This document shows positions 53,749 to 62,224 of a stretch of 64,000 nt of DNA, one piece after another. A program made the translations under genes and the position numbers. The stretch comes from Thiomicrorhabdus chilensis DSM 12352 (GTDB taxonomy: Bacteria > Pseudomonadota > Gammaproteobacteria > Thiomicrospirales > Thiomicrospiraceae). How positions within the stretch are numbered: position 1 is the first letter of the stretch; the number at the start of each line of letters is the position of its first letter. The notes under the pieces were generated by a model. It made no database searches and was not told the origin of the DNA. It saw nothing but the letters and a program-made list of their open reading frames with translations. The DNA is taken from positions 1,393,460-1,457,459 of the forward strand of contig NZ_KI519609.1 in the NCBI RefSeq assembly GCF_000483485.1, given 5' to 3'.

Positions 53749-54089
53749 AAACGCTTCCAAATTTCATATTAAACATTGGCTTTTCAGCCGCATTTCATCA
53801 TCTTATCAATAAGACAAAATCATTATACTGTGATTAATTGCGTAATAACCAATCTAAAAATACCATGCAAAAGCGCAAAAACCAGTGAGGCTACCTATTC
53901 CAGAGACGCTTTTACAGAATATCATCTAAATCGTGCTTACAGAGGCCAGTGCTCAACTCCATAATGGATAGTCAGACAAATCAATCCGCTAATGTCAGCG
54001 CTAGTGAAAAACCACAGATTTATACAACATTTGCTTTAAAGACTTTTCTGGTTCTCATGTTAAACAATTCAAGTTCAGCAAACGGTTTT
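53749..54089. other. intergenic, no gene seen
   Basis: About 340 bp between the parA start and the 3' end of a leftward gene. It is AT-rich near 53800-53850 and must hold the parA promoter, but I cannot place it with confidence. A plus-strand frame from 53949 runs into the neighbouring gene and looks spurious. Confidence 0.5.
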
Positions 54090-54788
54090 TCAATCTTGCG
54101 CTGTGTTGAACTCATAATAGGGTCTGAGCTGACCTTCAAACGAATACGCGAATCGATAGGAACCACCGCTTGAAGCAGACTCCTTTGCTTTTGGGTTGAT
54201 AGGAGTATGTTTGACCAGGACGGCCCTGATTTTATTGAGTTCAATGATTTCTTCAACAATCATCGGATAATAACCGTCAAGGAACTTACGCATGTAAGGG
54301 CCACGTTGAATATAAAAACCCGACTCCAGTAACGTCAAGGTACGACTCTCACCCTGAATGCAAACCTGGGCACCCCGCGTGACATTCGTCAAAACAACCC
54401 GGTGATGTGTCGCGTGGGCCCGTTCAATGCCCTGGTAAGCCACCACCTTGAGATTACGCGTATTTTCCGGATGGTAAGCCACTTCTATTTTGGGCACCGG
54501 GTCGAGTTGAAAATGGCATTGCGAGAACTGAACCCAGCCGGTTTTGAGACTGTCCGTATTAATTTTAAGTTCATTTTTTAACCAATAACTCTGTTTATTG
54601 GCTTTGTCGCTCCAAACCAATTGCTCGGAGGCAACGGTCATCGCATCCAGGTTAGAATCGTCTAATAACCACGCTTTTTCTTGTGGCGTTAACCCGTCCA
54701 GACTCTGACTGATTTCGATTTCAGCCGTCACATTAGAGAAACAACCAATCAGAACAAAACATAAAAGAGATCTAAAAAGCGTTTGCAT
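54090..54788 (-). CDS. uncharacterised exported protein
   Basis: About 232 residues with an N-terminal hydrophobic signal (SLLCFVLIGCFSNVTA), which could be a lipobox (LIGC) or a cleavage site after VTA. The body has VQFSQCHFQLDPVPKIEVAY and TLTLLESGFYIQRGPYMRKFLDGYYP and two cysteines that might pair. A frame start at 54803 is also possible. I do not recognise a family. Upstream lies the 48-residue membrane peptide gene on the same strand. Confidence 0.7.
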   Translation of the reverse strand: MQTLFRSLLCFVLIGCFSNVTAEIEISQSLDGLTPQEKAWLLDDSNLDAMTVASEQLVWSDKANKQSYWLKNELKINTDSLKTGWVQFSQCHFQLDPVPKIEVAYHPENTRNLKVVAYQGIERAHATHHRVVLTNVTRGAQVCIQGESRTLTLLESGFYIQRGPYMRKFLDGYYPMIVEEIIELNKIRAVLVKHTPINPKAKESASSGGSYRFAYSFEGQLRPYYEFNTAQD

Positions 54789-54986
54789 AAGCTTCAAACT
54801 CAATCAATACATTCAGCATTCACTTTAGCATAGAAACCAATAATCAATGAATGACATACAAATTTTGGAAAAGGGTCAATCTTCTGACTTGTGACATGCA
54901 GAAGAACCGAAAGAAATGGAAATGGATTCTTTATGATCGGGTTTTACGGGATAAGAAAAATGGAAACAAGGTAGAAAAATAGGAAA

Positions 54987-55011
54987 TTGCCCACCCGAAT
55001 GGTGGGCAATG
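54987..55011 (-). terminator. hairpin after the 48-residue peptide gene
   Basis: ATTGCCCACC/GGTGGGCAAT, perfect 10-bp stem with a 5-nt loop 7 nt after the stop. The T-run on the minus strand is interrupted (TTTCCTATTTTTC), so termination may be partial. Confidence 0.6.
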
Positions 55012-55017
55012 AATGCT

Positions 55018-55164
55018 TTATAGCGAGGCGCTAGTCAAAGCGACGGATACCGAACTTAAGAAAGCAACAGGTAAGATTGCAGAAATAAAGGCAACTTCAA
55101 AAATGCCGTCATAAAAAGAACCTTTTTTAGCAATAGACTGTAATTGACTGCGATTTTTTTTCAT
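55018..55164 (-). CDS. 48-residue hydrophobic peptide
   Basis: A short frame with an excellent ribosome site: AGGAGATATTCC directly before the ATG at 55164. The product begins MKKNRSQLQSIAKKG (basic), continues with SFYDGIFEVAFISAIL and ends PVAFLSSVSVALTSASL, so residues 21-46 form one or two hydrophobic segments. A hairpin follows the stop. This organisation (strong ribosome site, basic head, hydrophobic tail, own terminator) is that of small membrane peptides, including type I toxins and bacteriocin-like peptides. I do not recognise a family and claim no function. Confidence 0.65.
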   Translation of the reverse strand: MKKNRSQLQSIAKKGSFYDGIFEVAFISAILPVAFLSSVSVALTSASL

Positions 55165-55605
55165 GGAATATCTCCTGACAAAATGACTCAATAATAAAAT
55201 TATTTAATAATGGATCAACTTTATTTATGATTATAATCAGAAGAAGAGCGCTGTCAACAATAAATAGAATAATTTTATAGGCATATATATTATGCTAATG
55301 GTTTATTAAGACTCTATCGTGAATTGACAATGAAAACGCTTAAATCCGTGAATCTTTCATCTATCAAAAAGGATAGTGGCAATAATCGAATCCCTTGATA
55401 CAACAACAAAAATAGGATGAAAGCGGACACTCAAACAAAAACCAGCAGGCCTGCTGATTATTCCGTTATTCAAAGGCATTAGTTTGATGGATGCGGTCTA
55501 GACTCTCTGCCTAAAAATACTGAAAGTAGGTAAAGCCGACTTGATGAAATGATTAAACTCATGATTCAGACTTTTTGATAAAATAATGCCTAAATATTAC
55601 AAGGC
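55165..55605. other. intergenic, AT-rich, with one dispersed element
   Basis: About 440 bp. Contains the upstream region of the 48-residue peptide gene and a full-consensus CAGGCCTG element (55436-55463). Otherwise no gene or RNA recognised. Confidence 0.5.
55436..55463 (+). repeat. dispersed CAGGCCTG element, intergenic
   Basis: Core 55446-55453, AACCAGCAGGCCTGCTGATT, full consensus, not tied to a gene end. Confidence 0.85.
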
Positions 55606-56169
55606 ATGAAGATGGACAATAAAAGTTATCAAATCTCAGGTACTAAAGGGATCAATCAAAGCCTTGAAGGCAACATCAGTTTTGGTCACTACCATCGCAA
55701 CAAAACTGAACAAACCATTACCGGACGGGCCGCCTATAACTCGCCGATAGATACCGCAAGCACATCTGAAACGGTCGTTTGTCAGCCTGCCACCAAAAAG
55801 TTGGCTGATGAGTTATTCACTAAATGGAATACTGCCTTGCAAAGCGGCGATGCTAAAAAAGTCGCTGACTTATATGCTGAAGATGCAGTATTACTGCCTA
55901 CGGTTTCCAATCTACCGCGCACTACCCCGGCCGAAATTGAAGACTACTTCAAACATTTTCTACAAAAAAAACCTTTCGGAATCATCAAACAACGCAATAT
56001 CAAGCAAGGTTGCAATAAATTGACCGATGCAGGGGTTTATGATTTTGAAGTGACCACCAACGGCAAAAAAGAGATTGTTCCAGCACGTTATACCTTTGTA
56101 TACGAATACCGCAACAACACCTGGAAGATTATTCATCATCACTCCTCGATGATGCCCGAAGCGAAATAA
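55606..56169 (+). CDS. SnoaL/DUF4440-like (CaMKII association domain) protein
   Basis: 187 residues. The first 60 residues are hydrophilic and Thr/Ser-rich without a signal peptide. The C-terminal NTF2-like domain has ADELFTKWNTALQSGDAKKV, ADLYAEDAVLLPT and NTWKIIHHHSSMMPE. Proteins of this class are usually annotated SgcJ/EcaC family; activity unknown. Start could also be the ATG at 55612. Confidence 0.75.
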   Translation: MKMDNKSYQISGTKGINQSLEGNISFGHYHRNKTEQTITGRAAYNSPIDTASTSETVVCQPATKKLADELFTKWNTALQSGDAKKVADLYAEDAVLLPTVSNLPRTTPAEIEDYFKHFLQKKPFGIIKQRNIKQGCNKLTDAGVYDFEVTTNGKKEIVPARYTFVYEYRNNTWKIIHHHSSMMPEAK

Positions 56170-56182
56170 TCTGGTTTAACCC

Positions 56183-56208
56183 AAAAGGCTCCAAGATAGG
56201 AGCCTTTT
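56183..56208. terminator. bidirectional terminator
   Basis: AAAAGGCTCC/GGAGCCTTTT with a 6-nt loop between convergent genes. Confidence 0.88.
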
Positions 56209-56234
56209 TAAAATTGCTTTGAAAAGCCTATTTA

Positions 56235-56558
56235 TCACATCCCTCTGGGATGCATGGTTAAAAGCTCCTTAACCTCTTCTTGACTGCAACCTTGATCAAA
56301 AGCACATTTAGCCAGCTTCTTGGCACGAGACTGGAGTTCTTCTACGCCAACCCCTTGTGCAAGCGCATCCTCTAACCACTTTGAAAGCACATCTAATGTT
56401 TTTAACGGATTTTCATCCTCTTTGCGACCATGGTCATAATCATCGGCACTGATTCGCTCAATATTCAAATCAAAACGTTCGAGCAGTTGCTCGACTGAAA
56501 TATTGGTATCTTTAACTAAATCAACATATTTTTGATTCATTGGATTCATCGGACCCAT
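56235..56558 (-). CDS. uncharacterised small helical protein
   Basis: 107 residues, acidic and mostly helical: MNQKYVDLVKDTNISVEQLL, a charged middle (RKEDENPLKTLDVLSKWLED) and two cysteines (KCAFDQGCSQEEVKELL). No signal or membrane segment. The start has AATAGGAAAAAGTT upstream. I do not recognise a family. Single gene with its own terminator. Confidence 0.65.
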   Translation of the reverse strand: MGPMNPMNQKYVDLVKDTNISVEQLLERFDLNIERISADDYDHGRKEDENPLKTLDVLSKWLEDALAQGVGVEELQSRAKKLAKCAFDQGCSQEEVKELLTMHPRGM

Positions 56559-56720
56559 AACTTTTTCCTATTTAATGTTTTTGTATTACGCACATTTAAA
56601 AATCCCATCCTTACATCTGGATAATGTGCATTATCCGCTATATCACTCTTGAGAACTGAGGCTTTTTATAAATGAGTATGTAAATTTTGTGATTGTTTTA
56701 TGGTTTTGTAAGAGGATAAA

Positions 56721-56935
56721 TAAGGCTTAGCCGACTGCAAGCTACTCCCCTTTGAATTAAGTTTTAGACCAACTTAACGAAAGACTCTGAAAGCGATGAG
56801 TTGTTTGAGCAAACTTTAGTTTGCGAGTTCGAAGTCGCCAGAGGCTAAGCTTTAGTTGGTCTTAACGAAATGAGCAGGGGCTGTTTTCTTTGGTTCGTTT
56901 CTTTGTCAGCACAAAGAAATGAACAAGCGAAAGAG
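56721..56935. ncRNA. highly structured intergenic element, possible RNA or MITE-like repeat
   Basis: Within the 593-bp gene-free stretch 56559-57151, several nested inverted repeats are visible: GCTTAGCC (56725) with GGCTAAGC (56843); AGACCAACTTA with TAGTTGGTCT; CTCTG...GCGA with TCGC.CAGAG enclosing the perfect hairpin GCAAACT-TT-AGTTTGC (56809-56824); and TTTCTTTGT-CAGC-ACAAAGAAA (56898-56919). No open frame crosses it. Similar intergenic hairpin arrays occur as non-autonomous repeats in other proteobacteria. Type uncertain. Confidence 0.45.
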
Positions 56936-57093
56936 ACCTCAAAAATGAATCTCCTAAGACAAAATAAAGAAGCTTGCTAATATCCGATAACAATCACAAA
57001 ATTTACATACCCTTATAAATCTACCACTCAATTAACATAGACCCCTTGTTTACCCTACGGCCTCTAATTTAAATTAATTACAGGCTCAACATT

Positions 57094-57123
57094 AAAACCA
57101 ACAGGCCTGCTGATTTTTTTAAC
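57094..57123 (+). repeat. dispersed CAGGCCTG element, intergenic
   Basis: Core 57102-57109 in CAACAGGCCTGCTGATTTTT, full consensus, 29 bp after the leftward thioredoxin-fusion gene. Confidence 0.85.
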
Positions 57124-57151
57124 TGTCTGTTTATTTGCTACACACAAACGA

Positions 57152-58411
57152 CTAATCAATCAGTCTTTGGATAATGGATTGGATTTGCGGATCATCCCAT
57201 TCAATGGCCGCATTCACCGAATAGCGCAGCTGCCCCTTTGAATCAATGATGAAAGAGCTGGGAAATGAGAATATCTCATAGCGGGCGGAAACCCGGCCGT
57301 CCAAATCGATTAACACCGGAAAATCCACCTGCACCTGCTTTAAGAACGCTTCAATGGTTGCTGGCGTCTCCTTAAAATTAACCGAAACAATTTCAAACTG
57401 ATCGGCATTGAAAGACTGTGCCAACCGATTCATAGACGGAATTTCTTTAACACAGGGCGGACACCAACTGGCCCAAAAGTTAAGCAATATGACTTTACCG
57501 CGTTTATCTTTTAAATCGATCGATTTGCCATTGATATCTTTCAATATAAACTCAGGAGCAAGTCGGCTTGAAATGGGCACCAAACCCTTAAGGCTTGTCG
57601 TAGCGTCTTGAGAAATCAGCTCCTCAACCGGTTTGAATGTCGCTTGAGCGGAGACTCTGCTGGCCTTTAGCCAAAGCTCAAGTTGTGACGGAATGGCCTC
57701 TCCCGATTTTTTCTCTAACTCATTGGGATCACGGCGCAGAAAGTACCAATCCCTTACATCCGGCACAGCAACAATCATGACCTGGCTTTGATTCTTTTCC
57801 AAAGCCTCAATGATTTCCGGTAGCTTCCATTTATAGGTACCTTCAGTCGGTTGCACCAGCGTAATCGGCAGACTGGTTGCAGAAACAATCGGAAACAACT
57901 GTGGGGCATCCCCCGCTTTTTTGGGCGCATCGAATACATTCGGAAAAAACGTGATCACTTGTTGCAAGCTACCGATACCCTGCTTGGATGTATGAGCAAG
58001 CTGCCACAGGCGCGCACCCCGCAACAGCACCAAACTCATACGACCGGTACTGATCGGCACAAAAGCACGGCCTTGTTGACTGGCCTGCTTGAGTACCGCC
58101 TCCACACCTTCACCGGTTAAGCCCCGAACATTGATGGGCGTACGTTCCATAAAATAGGACTCCAACAAATCCACTTGCCAGAACGTATAACCCGCATCAT
58201 TGAGTTGGGTAATCAACTGCTTAAACGGCTTTCTAGAGGCATAGCCCTCGGTAAACCAAATCAATATCGGTTTTTCAGACTCTCCAAAAGTCGCCGGATA
58301 AACATTGACCGTGACCTCCTCGCCGGACTCAAGTGGCAAGTGGATACTTTCGCTTGCCATTGACGGCATGGAAAAGAGAAAAAGACAGAAAAAAGAAAAC
58401 CAATAATGCAC
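57152..58411 (-). CDS. exported fusion: hydrolase-like domain plus TlpA-type thioredoxin
   Basis: 419 residues with a signal peptide (FFCLFLFSMPSMAS). Residues about 20-245 resemble an alpha/beta-hydrolase fold (KPILIWFTEGYASRKPFKQL, STGRMSLVLLRGARLW), but the usual GxSxG is not evident. Residues about 280-419 are a TlpA/ResA-type thioredoxin with WCPPC at 316-320 and the cis-Pro segment FSFPSSFIID. It should act as a periplasmic disulfide reductase, possibly in cytochrome c maturation. The fused N-terminal domain is unusual. Confidence 0.85.
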   Translation of the reverse strand: MHYWFSFFCLFLFSMPSMASESIHLPLESGEEVTVNVYPATFGESEKPILIWFTEGYASRKPFKQLITQLNDAGYTFWQVDLLESYFMERTPINVRGLTGEGVEAVLKQASQQGRAFVPISTGRMSLVLLRGARLWQLAHTSKQGIGSLQQVITFFPNVFDAPKKAGDAPQLFPIVSATSLPITLVQPTEGTYKWKLPEIIEALEKNQSQVMIVAVPDVRDWYFLRRDPNELEKKSGEAIPSQLELWLKASRVSAQATFKPVEELISQDATTSLKGLVPISSRLAPEFILKDINGKSIDLKDKRGKVILLNFWASWCPPCVKEIPSMNRLAQSFNADQFEIVSVNFKETPATIEAFLKQVQVDFPVLIDLDGRVSARYEIFSFPSSFIIDSKGQLRYSVNAAIEWDDPQIQSIIQRLID

Positions 58412-58580
58412 TTGATAACCCCTTAGGTAAAAAGAGAAGCAATGCCAATCAGAATAAATGGATGAAAGATTTTATTTTGACCGCAAAAGGCCGTTTTGTG
58501 AACTAAAACCGGTTTGTCTCGAACCGAAAAGTGTCAGGAAAACTTCGTTATTCAGCAGCAGCACATCACAAGCGTCACCA

Positions 58581-59654
58581 TTAGCTTTGATACAGTTGCA
58601 ACAAACGTTGATGGTATGGGCCATCACTCATCAGATCCAAGCTTCTTGATAGCCTGATCCGATCCTCCCGGTTTTCAACCTTATTCAAGGCTTCAAACAA
58701 TCGCTCAACCTCTACAGCTGTGACTCGCCCTAAAATAGGCTGTCCCAACCCCATTAGATACTTTGCGCGCTGCAAGTCAGCAAAATGCTCCGGATCATCC
58801 TGCATGGCTGAGAACAGTGGGGTCACTGCTTTTTGTGCGCGTTCCAACTCAGCCCAATTTCCGGCTTGCGCCTGTTGAAGCATATAATCATACTGATAGA
58901 GTGCCAGAGACATCATGCCTGACGTAATGCCCACTCGCTGACGTGCCAGCTTGTCAAAGCGCGGTCCATCTTGTAAAGCGCGACTCAAAAAAGGGTCCCA
59001 ACCCTGAACGATCTTTAAGTTTTTCAACCTTGTATGGGATAAAAAACCAGCCGTGCTCGCTTCATAGTCGGCTTCGGTCACCTTAACAGCAACAATATGA
59101 TCCCCTCCAGGGCGTTGCATCAGTTCAGCCACCGCTTCAGGTGTCAACGCCAGACCACTGACATCCGAAATGGAATAAAGTCCGATTGCCAGTCCGCGCT
59201 TGGCTGCGGCCTCAACGAATGGAGACAGGCTATCGGCCACCTGCGTCGTATCGGCATCGGCCGACAAATCATTTCCCGGCCGGAAAAAAACAATCGGATA
59301 ACCGCTCCCGTAAAGCACGTCCATTAAATTTTCACAGGCATCCACGCCGTCTTCTGGGCGCAACAATCCGATCAAACGCATGGAACCGGTCTCAGCCGCA
59401 GCCGCACAAAGGAACCAGCTTTCTAATTCCGCGACCGTACGAAGATGCCCTTGTCCGGTGGAAGAAGCAATAAGCGCCGCTTGTGTTCCTGCTTGAGCCA
59501 AGCGTTCAAGAAACAATTGGGTGCGTCTTTCATCCAATTGACGGCGTGGCAGATTTCCGCAAGTGGGGTCAAACGCGGCTACCGTTGCCTGCGGATAAAA
59601 GTCGATTGGATTATTGAGCAACTTTTTAATCCACAACAAATCCTGCTTGGACAT
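58581..59654 (-). CDS. DapA-family (class I aldolase, TIM-barrel) protein
   Basis: 357 residues, with a typical DHDPS/NAL barrel: the Schiff-base lysine is K191 in HIVAVKVTEADY, the assisting tyrosine is Y160 in AIGLYSISDVSG, and ALIASSTGQGHLRTVAELE corresponds to the first active-site loop. The true dapA product is about 290 residues, so this is a paralogue with an unknown 2-oxoacid substrate. Divergent from the U32-like gene, next to a glutamate dehydrogenase. Confidence 0.8.
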   Translation of the reverse strand: MSKQDLLWIKKLLNNPIDFYPQATVAAFDPTCGNLPRRQLDERRTQLFLERLAQAGTQAALIASSTGQGHLRTVAELESWFLCAAAAETGSMRLIGLLRPEDGVDACENLMDVLYGSGYPIVFFRPGNDLSADADTTQVADSLSPFVEAAAKRGLAIGLYSISDVSGLALTPEAVAELMQRPGGDHIVAVKVTEADYEASTAGFLSHTRLKNLKIVQGWDPFLSRALQDGPRFDKLARQRVGITSGMMSLALYQYDYMLQQAQAGNWAELERAQKAVTPLFSAMQDDPEHFADLQRAKYLMGLGQPILGRVTAVEVERLFEALNKVENREDRIRLSRSLDLMSDGPYHQRLLQLYQS

Positions 59655-59747
59655 TTAGCCCCCTTGTGATGATAACCATAACAGCGTTAAGATGAATGCT
59701 ATGCAACCTAAGTTCTTATACTAAATCGCTTTTCCGGAGGAGACAAC

Positions 59748-60677
59748 ATGCAAAATCTAGAACAGGTGCTCGAAGAACTCGGGCTACCTACTCAGGACAA
59801 CCTCCACCTGCCTTCGTCGGAACTGCGCTTTCCCGACGGCGGTCACTACCGAATCGAAATCTCCGGTGTGGAGCGTGTGTCAGCTCTGGAAACCTTGATT
59901 CGTGAAGCCGAAAAACAGCAGGTTCCGGTACACAGAATCATCGCCACCGTCGGCGGCGCAACCTACCTGACCCAATCCGAACTCAACGACTTCGCCCAAA
60001 TCGCCAAGGAACAGCGTATAGAAGTCGTCATGACACCCGGACCACGCAGGGCCTGGGATAACGGCCGCCAGATGCTGACGGACGAAGGATTGGTTTCAGG
60101 AATGCGCATGCGCGGCATGACAGGCGTGCGTCACTGGTTAAAAGATATAGATCGCTGCATTCAAGCCGGCATTCGAGGATTTTTAGTCGCCGATGAAGGC
60201 CTGCTCTGGCTCGTAACCCAACTCAAACAAAAAGGCGTCATCCCCGCCGACGTGATATTTAAACTTTCCGTATTCGCCGGCCAAGCCAATCCGGCCGGCG
60301 CCAAAGTGGCGCAATCGCTTGGCGCCAACACCTTTAACCCTTTAGCCGATTTAGACCTGCCGATGCTCTCGGCTATTCGCAGCAGCATTGACATTCCGAT
60401 GGATGTCTATCTTTGCCTGGTCAACTCAATGGGAGGGTTTGTGCGTTTTTACGAGGCCGCGGAAATTGCCCGCATTGCCGCGCCGTGCTACTTCAAAATT
60501 GAACCCGGCCCTTCCGAAGCCCAGATCTACGCGCCTTGGAACCCACCCGAATACCACGACAATATGATCAAAGAACGGGTTCGTAATGCCGCCGTAGCAT
60601 TGGAATTAATCCAACAAGAAAACCCTGAACTCAGGTGCTCGCCAACAGGAGGGCCAGACTTGGCCATACCGGTTTGA
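59748..60677 (+). CDS. U32-like TIM-barrel protein
   Basis: 309 residues. It resembles the U32 peptidase-like barrel: RFPDGGHYRIEISGVERV near the N-terminus, VVMTPGPRRAWDNGRQ, FLVADEGLLWLV, FNPLADLDLPMLSAIRSSID and IPMDVYLCLVNSMGGFVRFYE. The characteristic cysteines of UbiU/V-type U32 proteins are not obvious, so peptidase or hydroxylase activity should not be assumed. GGAGGAGACAAC precedes the ATG. Convergent with the glutamate dehydrogenase gene. Confidence 0.72.
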   Translation: MQNLEQVLEELGLPTQDNLHLPSSELRFPDGGHYRIEISGVERVSALETLIREAEKQQVPVHRIIATVGGATYLTQSELNDFAQIAKEQRIEVVMTPGPRRAWDNGRQMLTDEGLVSGMRMRGMTGVRHWLKDIDRCIQAGIRGFLVADEGLLWLVTQLKQKGVIPADVIFKLSVFAGQANPAGAKVAQSLGANTFNPLADLDLPMLSAIRSSIDIPMDVYLCLVNSMGGFVRFYEAAEIARIAAPCYFKIEPGPSEAQIYAPWNPPEYHDNMIKERVRNAAVALELIQQENPELRCSPTGGPDLAIPV

Positions 60678-60688
60678 AGAGGATGCCA

Positions 60689-61927
60689 TCAACACCAACC
60701 GCGCATCTTAATCGCCTCTTCCATACGTTTAAGGGCATTGATCCAGGCTCCGATGCGAGCCGATGTCACCTGGTAGCGTGCTGCAGTATTCAAAGCCGCA
60801 TGAAATCCGCCCGATAATCGCTCACGACGAAACTGGTTTATGGTGGCCTCGTCCCAATAATTATCATATAACCCTTGTGTTCTTTCCATCTGACACAGGT
60901 GCACGCTACCGGCGTTAGCGAGTACATCCGGCACCACCGTCACGCCCTTTTCGGCCAGAATCCTATCCGCCTCCATCGTGGTCGGCGCATTCGCGGCCTC
61001 AACCACCAAACGTGCTTTGACGTGCACGGCGTTATCTGAGGTAATCACTCCTTGCAAGGCGGCAGGCACCAATACATCGCAGTCACAAGCGATCAATTCT
61101 TCATTGGTCACACCGTGTGTTCCCTCAAGCCCCAAAACCTGGCCGGTTGTCTGTTTATGCTCAATCAACGTGGGGACGTCTATGCCATTTTCACTAAAGA
61201 CACCACCACGGCTGTCGCTGATGGCAATGACTTTACAACCTGCTGTAAAAAAACATTGTGCGGCCACGGCTCCAACCTGTCCGAAGCCTTGAATGGCAAC
61301 ACGGGCACCTTCGATTTCGAGGCCGATTTCACGAGCGGCCTCCTCAAAAACCTCAAAAACGCCACTTCCGGTCGCTTCATACCCCCCTAAAGTCCCCCCT
61401 AAGATCGGAGGTTTGTCATTCACGGCCGTTGGCTCGTGTCGATTATGAATAGATTCAAATTCATCCAACATCCAAGACATCGTCTGCAGGTTGGTACCCA
61501 CATCGGCTCCGGGAACATCATAAGCAGAACCGCTGGAATGTAGGTGGCGCATATAACCACGGCACAACGCCTCAAACTCTCGACCACTCAATGCCTTGGG
61601 ATCGGCAGCGATTCCGCCCTTTCCGCCCCCGGCGGGAATTTTACCGGCCGCATGCTTGACAGACATAATCAACGCTAATGCCTTAACCTCGTCCAAATCA
61701 AGTTCGGGTGAAATCCGCGTACCGTCACGCGTGGGTCCAAGGGCGTCGTTATAACGAACCCGGTGCGCATCGAAAACCCGAAACGAACCATCGTCCATTT
61801 TAAGCGGGATACGAAAAGAAATGACTCTCTGCGGTGCCTCTAACAGCTGCATCACATTCGGGTCAATTTGGCCAACCTTGCCGGCCTCTTGTAGAATCAA
61901 AGAACTCTGTTCCAGAAAGCTATACAT
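60689..61927 (-). CDS. Glu/Leu/Phe/Val dehydrogenase
   Basis: About 412 residues. The catalytic lysine is in KIPAGGGKGGIAADP, with VPGADVGTN and the Rossmann motif VAIQGFGQVG. It carries out reversible oxidative deamination, probably of glutamate. The ATG at 61927 is used because GGGGG lies seven nucleotides upstream; starts at 61933 and 61996 are open. Its neighbours (aldolase-like, U32-like) suggest an amino-acid degradation set. Confidence 0.9.
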   Translation of the reverse strand: MYSFLEQSSLILQEAGKVGQIDPNVMQLLEAPQRVISFRIPLKMDDGSFRVFDAHRVRYNDALGPTRDGTRISPELDLDEVKALALIMSVKHAAGKIPAGGGKGGIAADPKALSGREFEALCRGYMRHLHSSGSAYDVPGADVGTNLQTMSWMLDEFESIHNRHEPTAVNDKPPILGGTLGGYEATGSGVFEVFEEAAREIGLEIEGARVAIQGFGQVGAVAAQCFFTAGCKVIAISDSRGGVFSENGIDVPTLIEHKQTTGQVLGLEGTHGVTNEELIACDCDVLVPAALQGVITSDNAVHVKARLVVEAANAPTTMEADRILAEKGVTVVPDVLANAGSVHLCQMERTQGLYDNYWDEATINQFRRERLSGGFHAALNTAARYQVTSARIGAWINALKRMEEAIKMRGWC

Positions 61928-62014
61928 AGTCATCCCCCGTTGGCTGAACAATAAGACCGGAGGCGTCTGAAAATCACCTCCGAGGTCATTCACCATAGCA
62001 TTTTTTAATAACTT

Positions 62015-62122
62015 GAAAAAGACACCACCCGAGAACCTGCCGAACTGAATGCCTATCAGGATGACACGCGCATCTACTCTGAAAACCGGGTTAAACGCAT
62101 TGAGAAATATAACCCGCTATGA
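62015..62122 (+). pseudogene. possible 3' remnant of a coding sequence
   Basis: A 35-codon open stretch begins after a stop, lacks a start codon and ribosome site, and ends with TGA. Its translation (ends ENRVKRIEKYNPL) is charged and ordinary-looking, unlike random AT-rich spacer. It may be the tail of a lost gene. Weak evidence. Confidence 0.25.
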
Positions 62123-62224
62123 AAGACCACTCTATATAAGCCAATGAAACCAAACTAAAAGCCTATGAAATTTTATAATTAACATCTAAAAAGGGGCTCA
62201 TTCCTTTTCTGACCAGAGCCTTGC

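Noticed and set aside
53949-54173. 74-codon rightward frame
   Set aside because: Overlaps the 3' end of a leftward gene, has no convincing ribosome site and no recognisable features.
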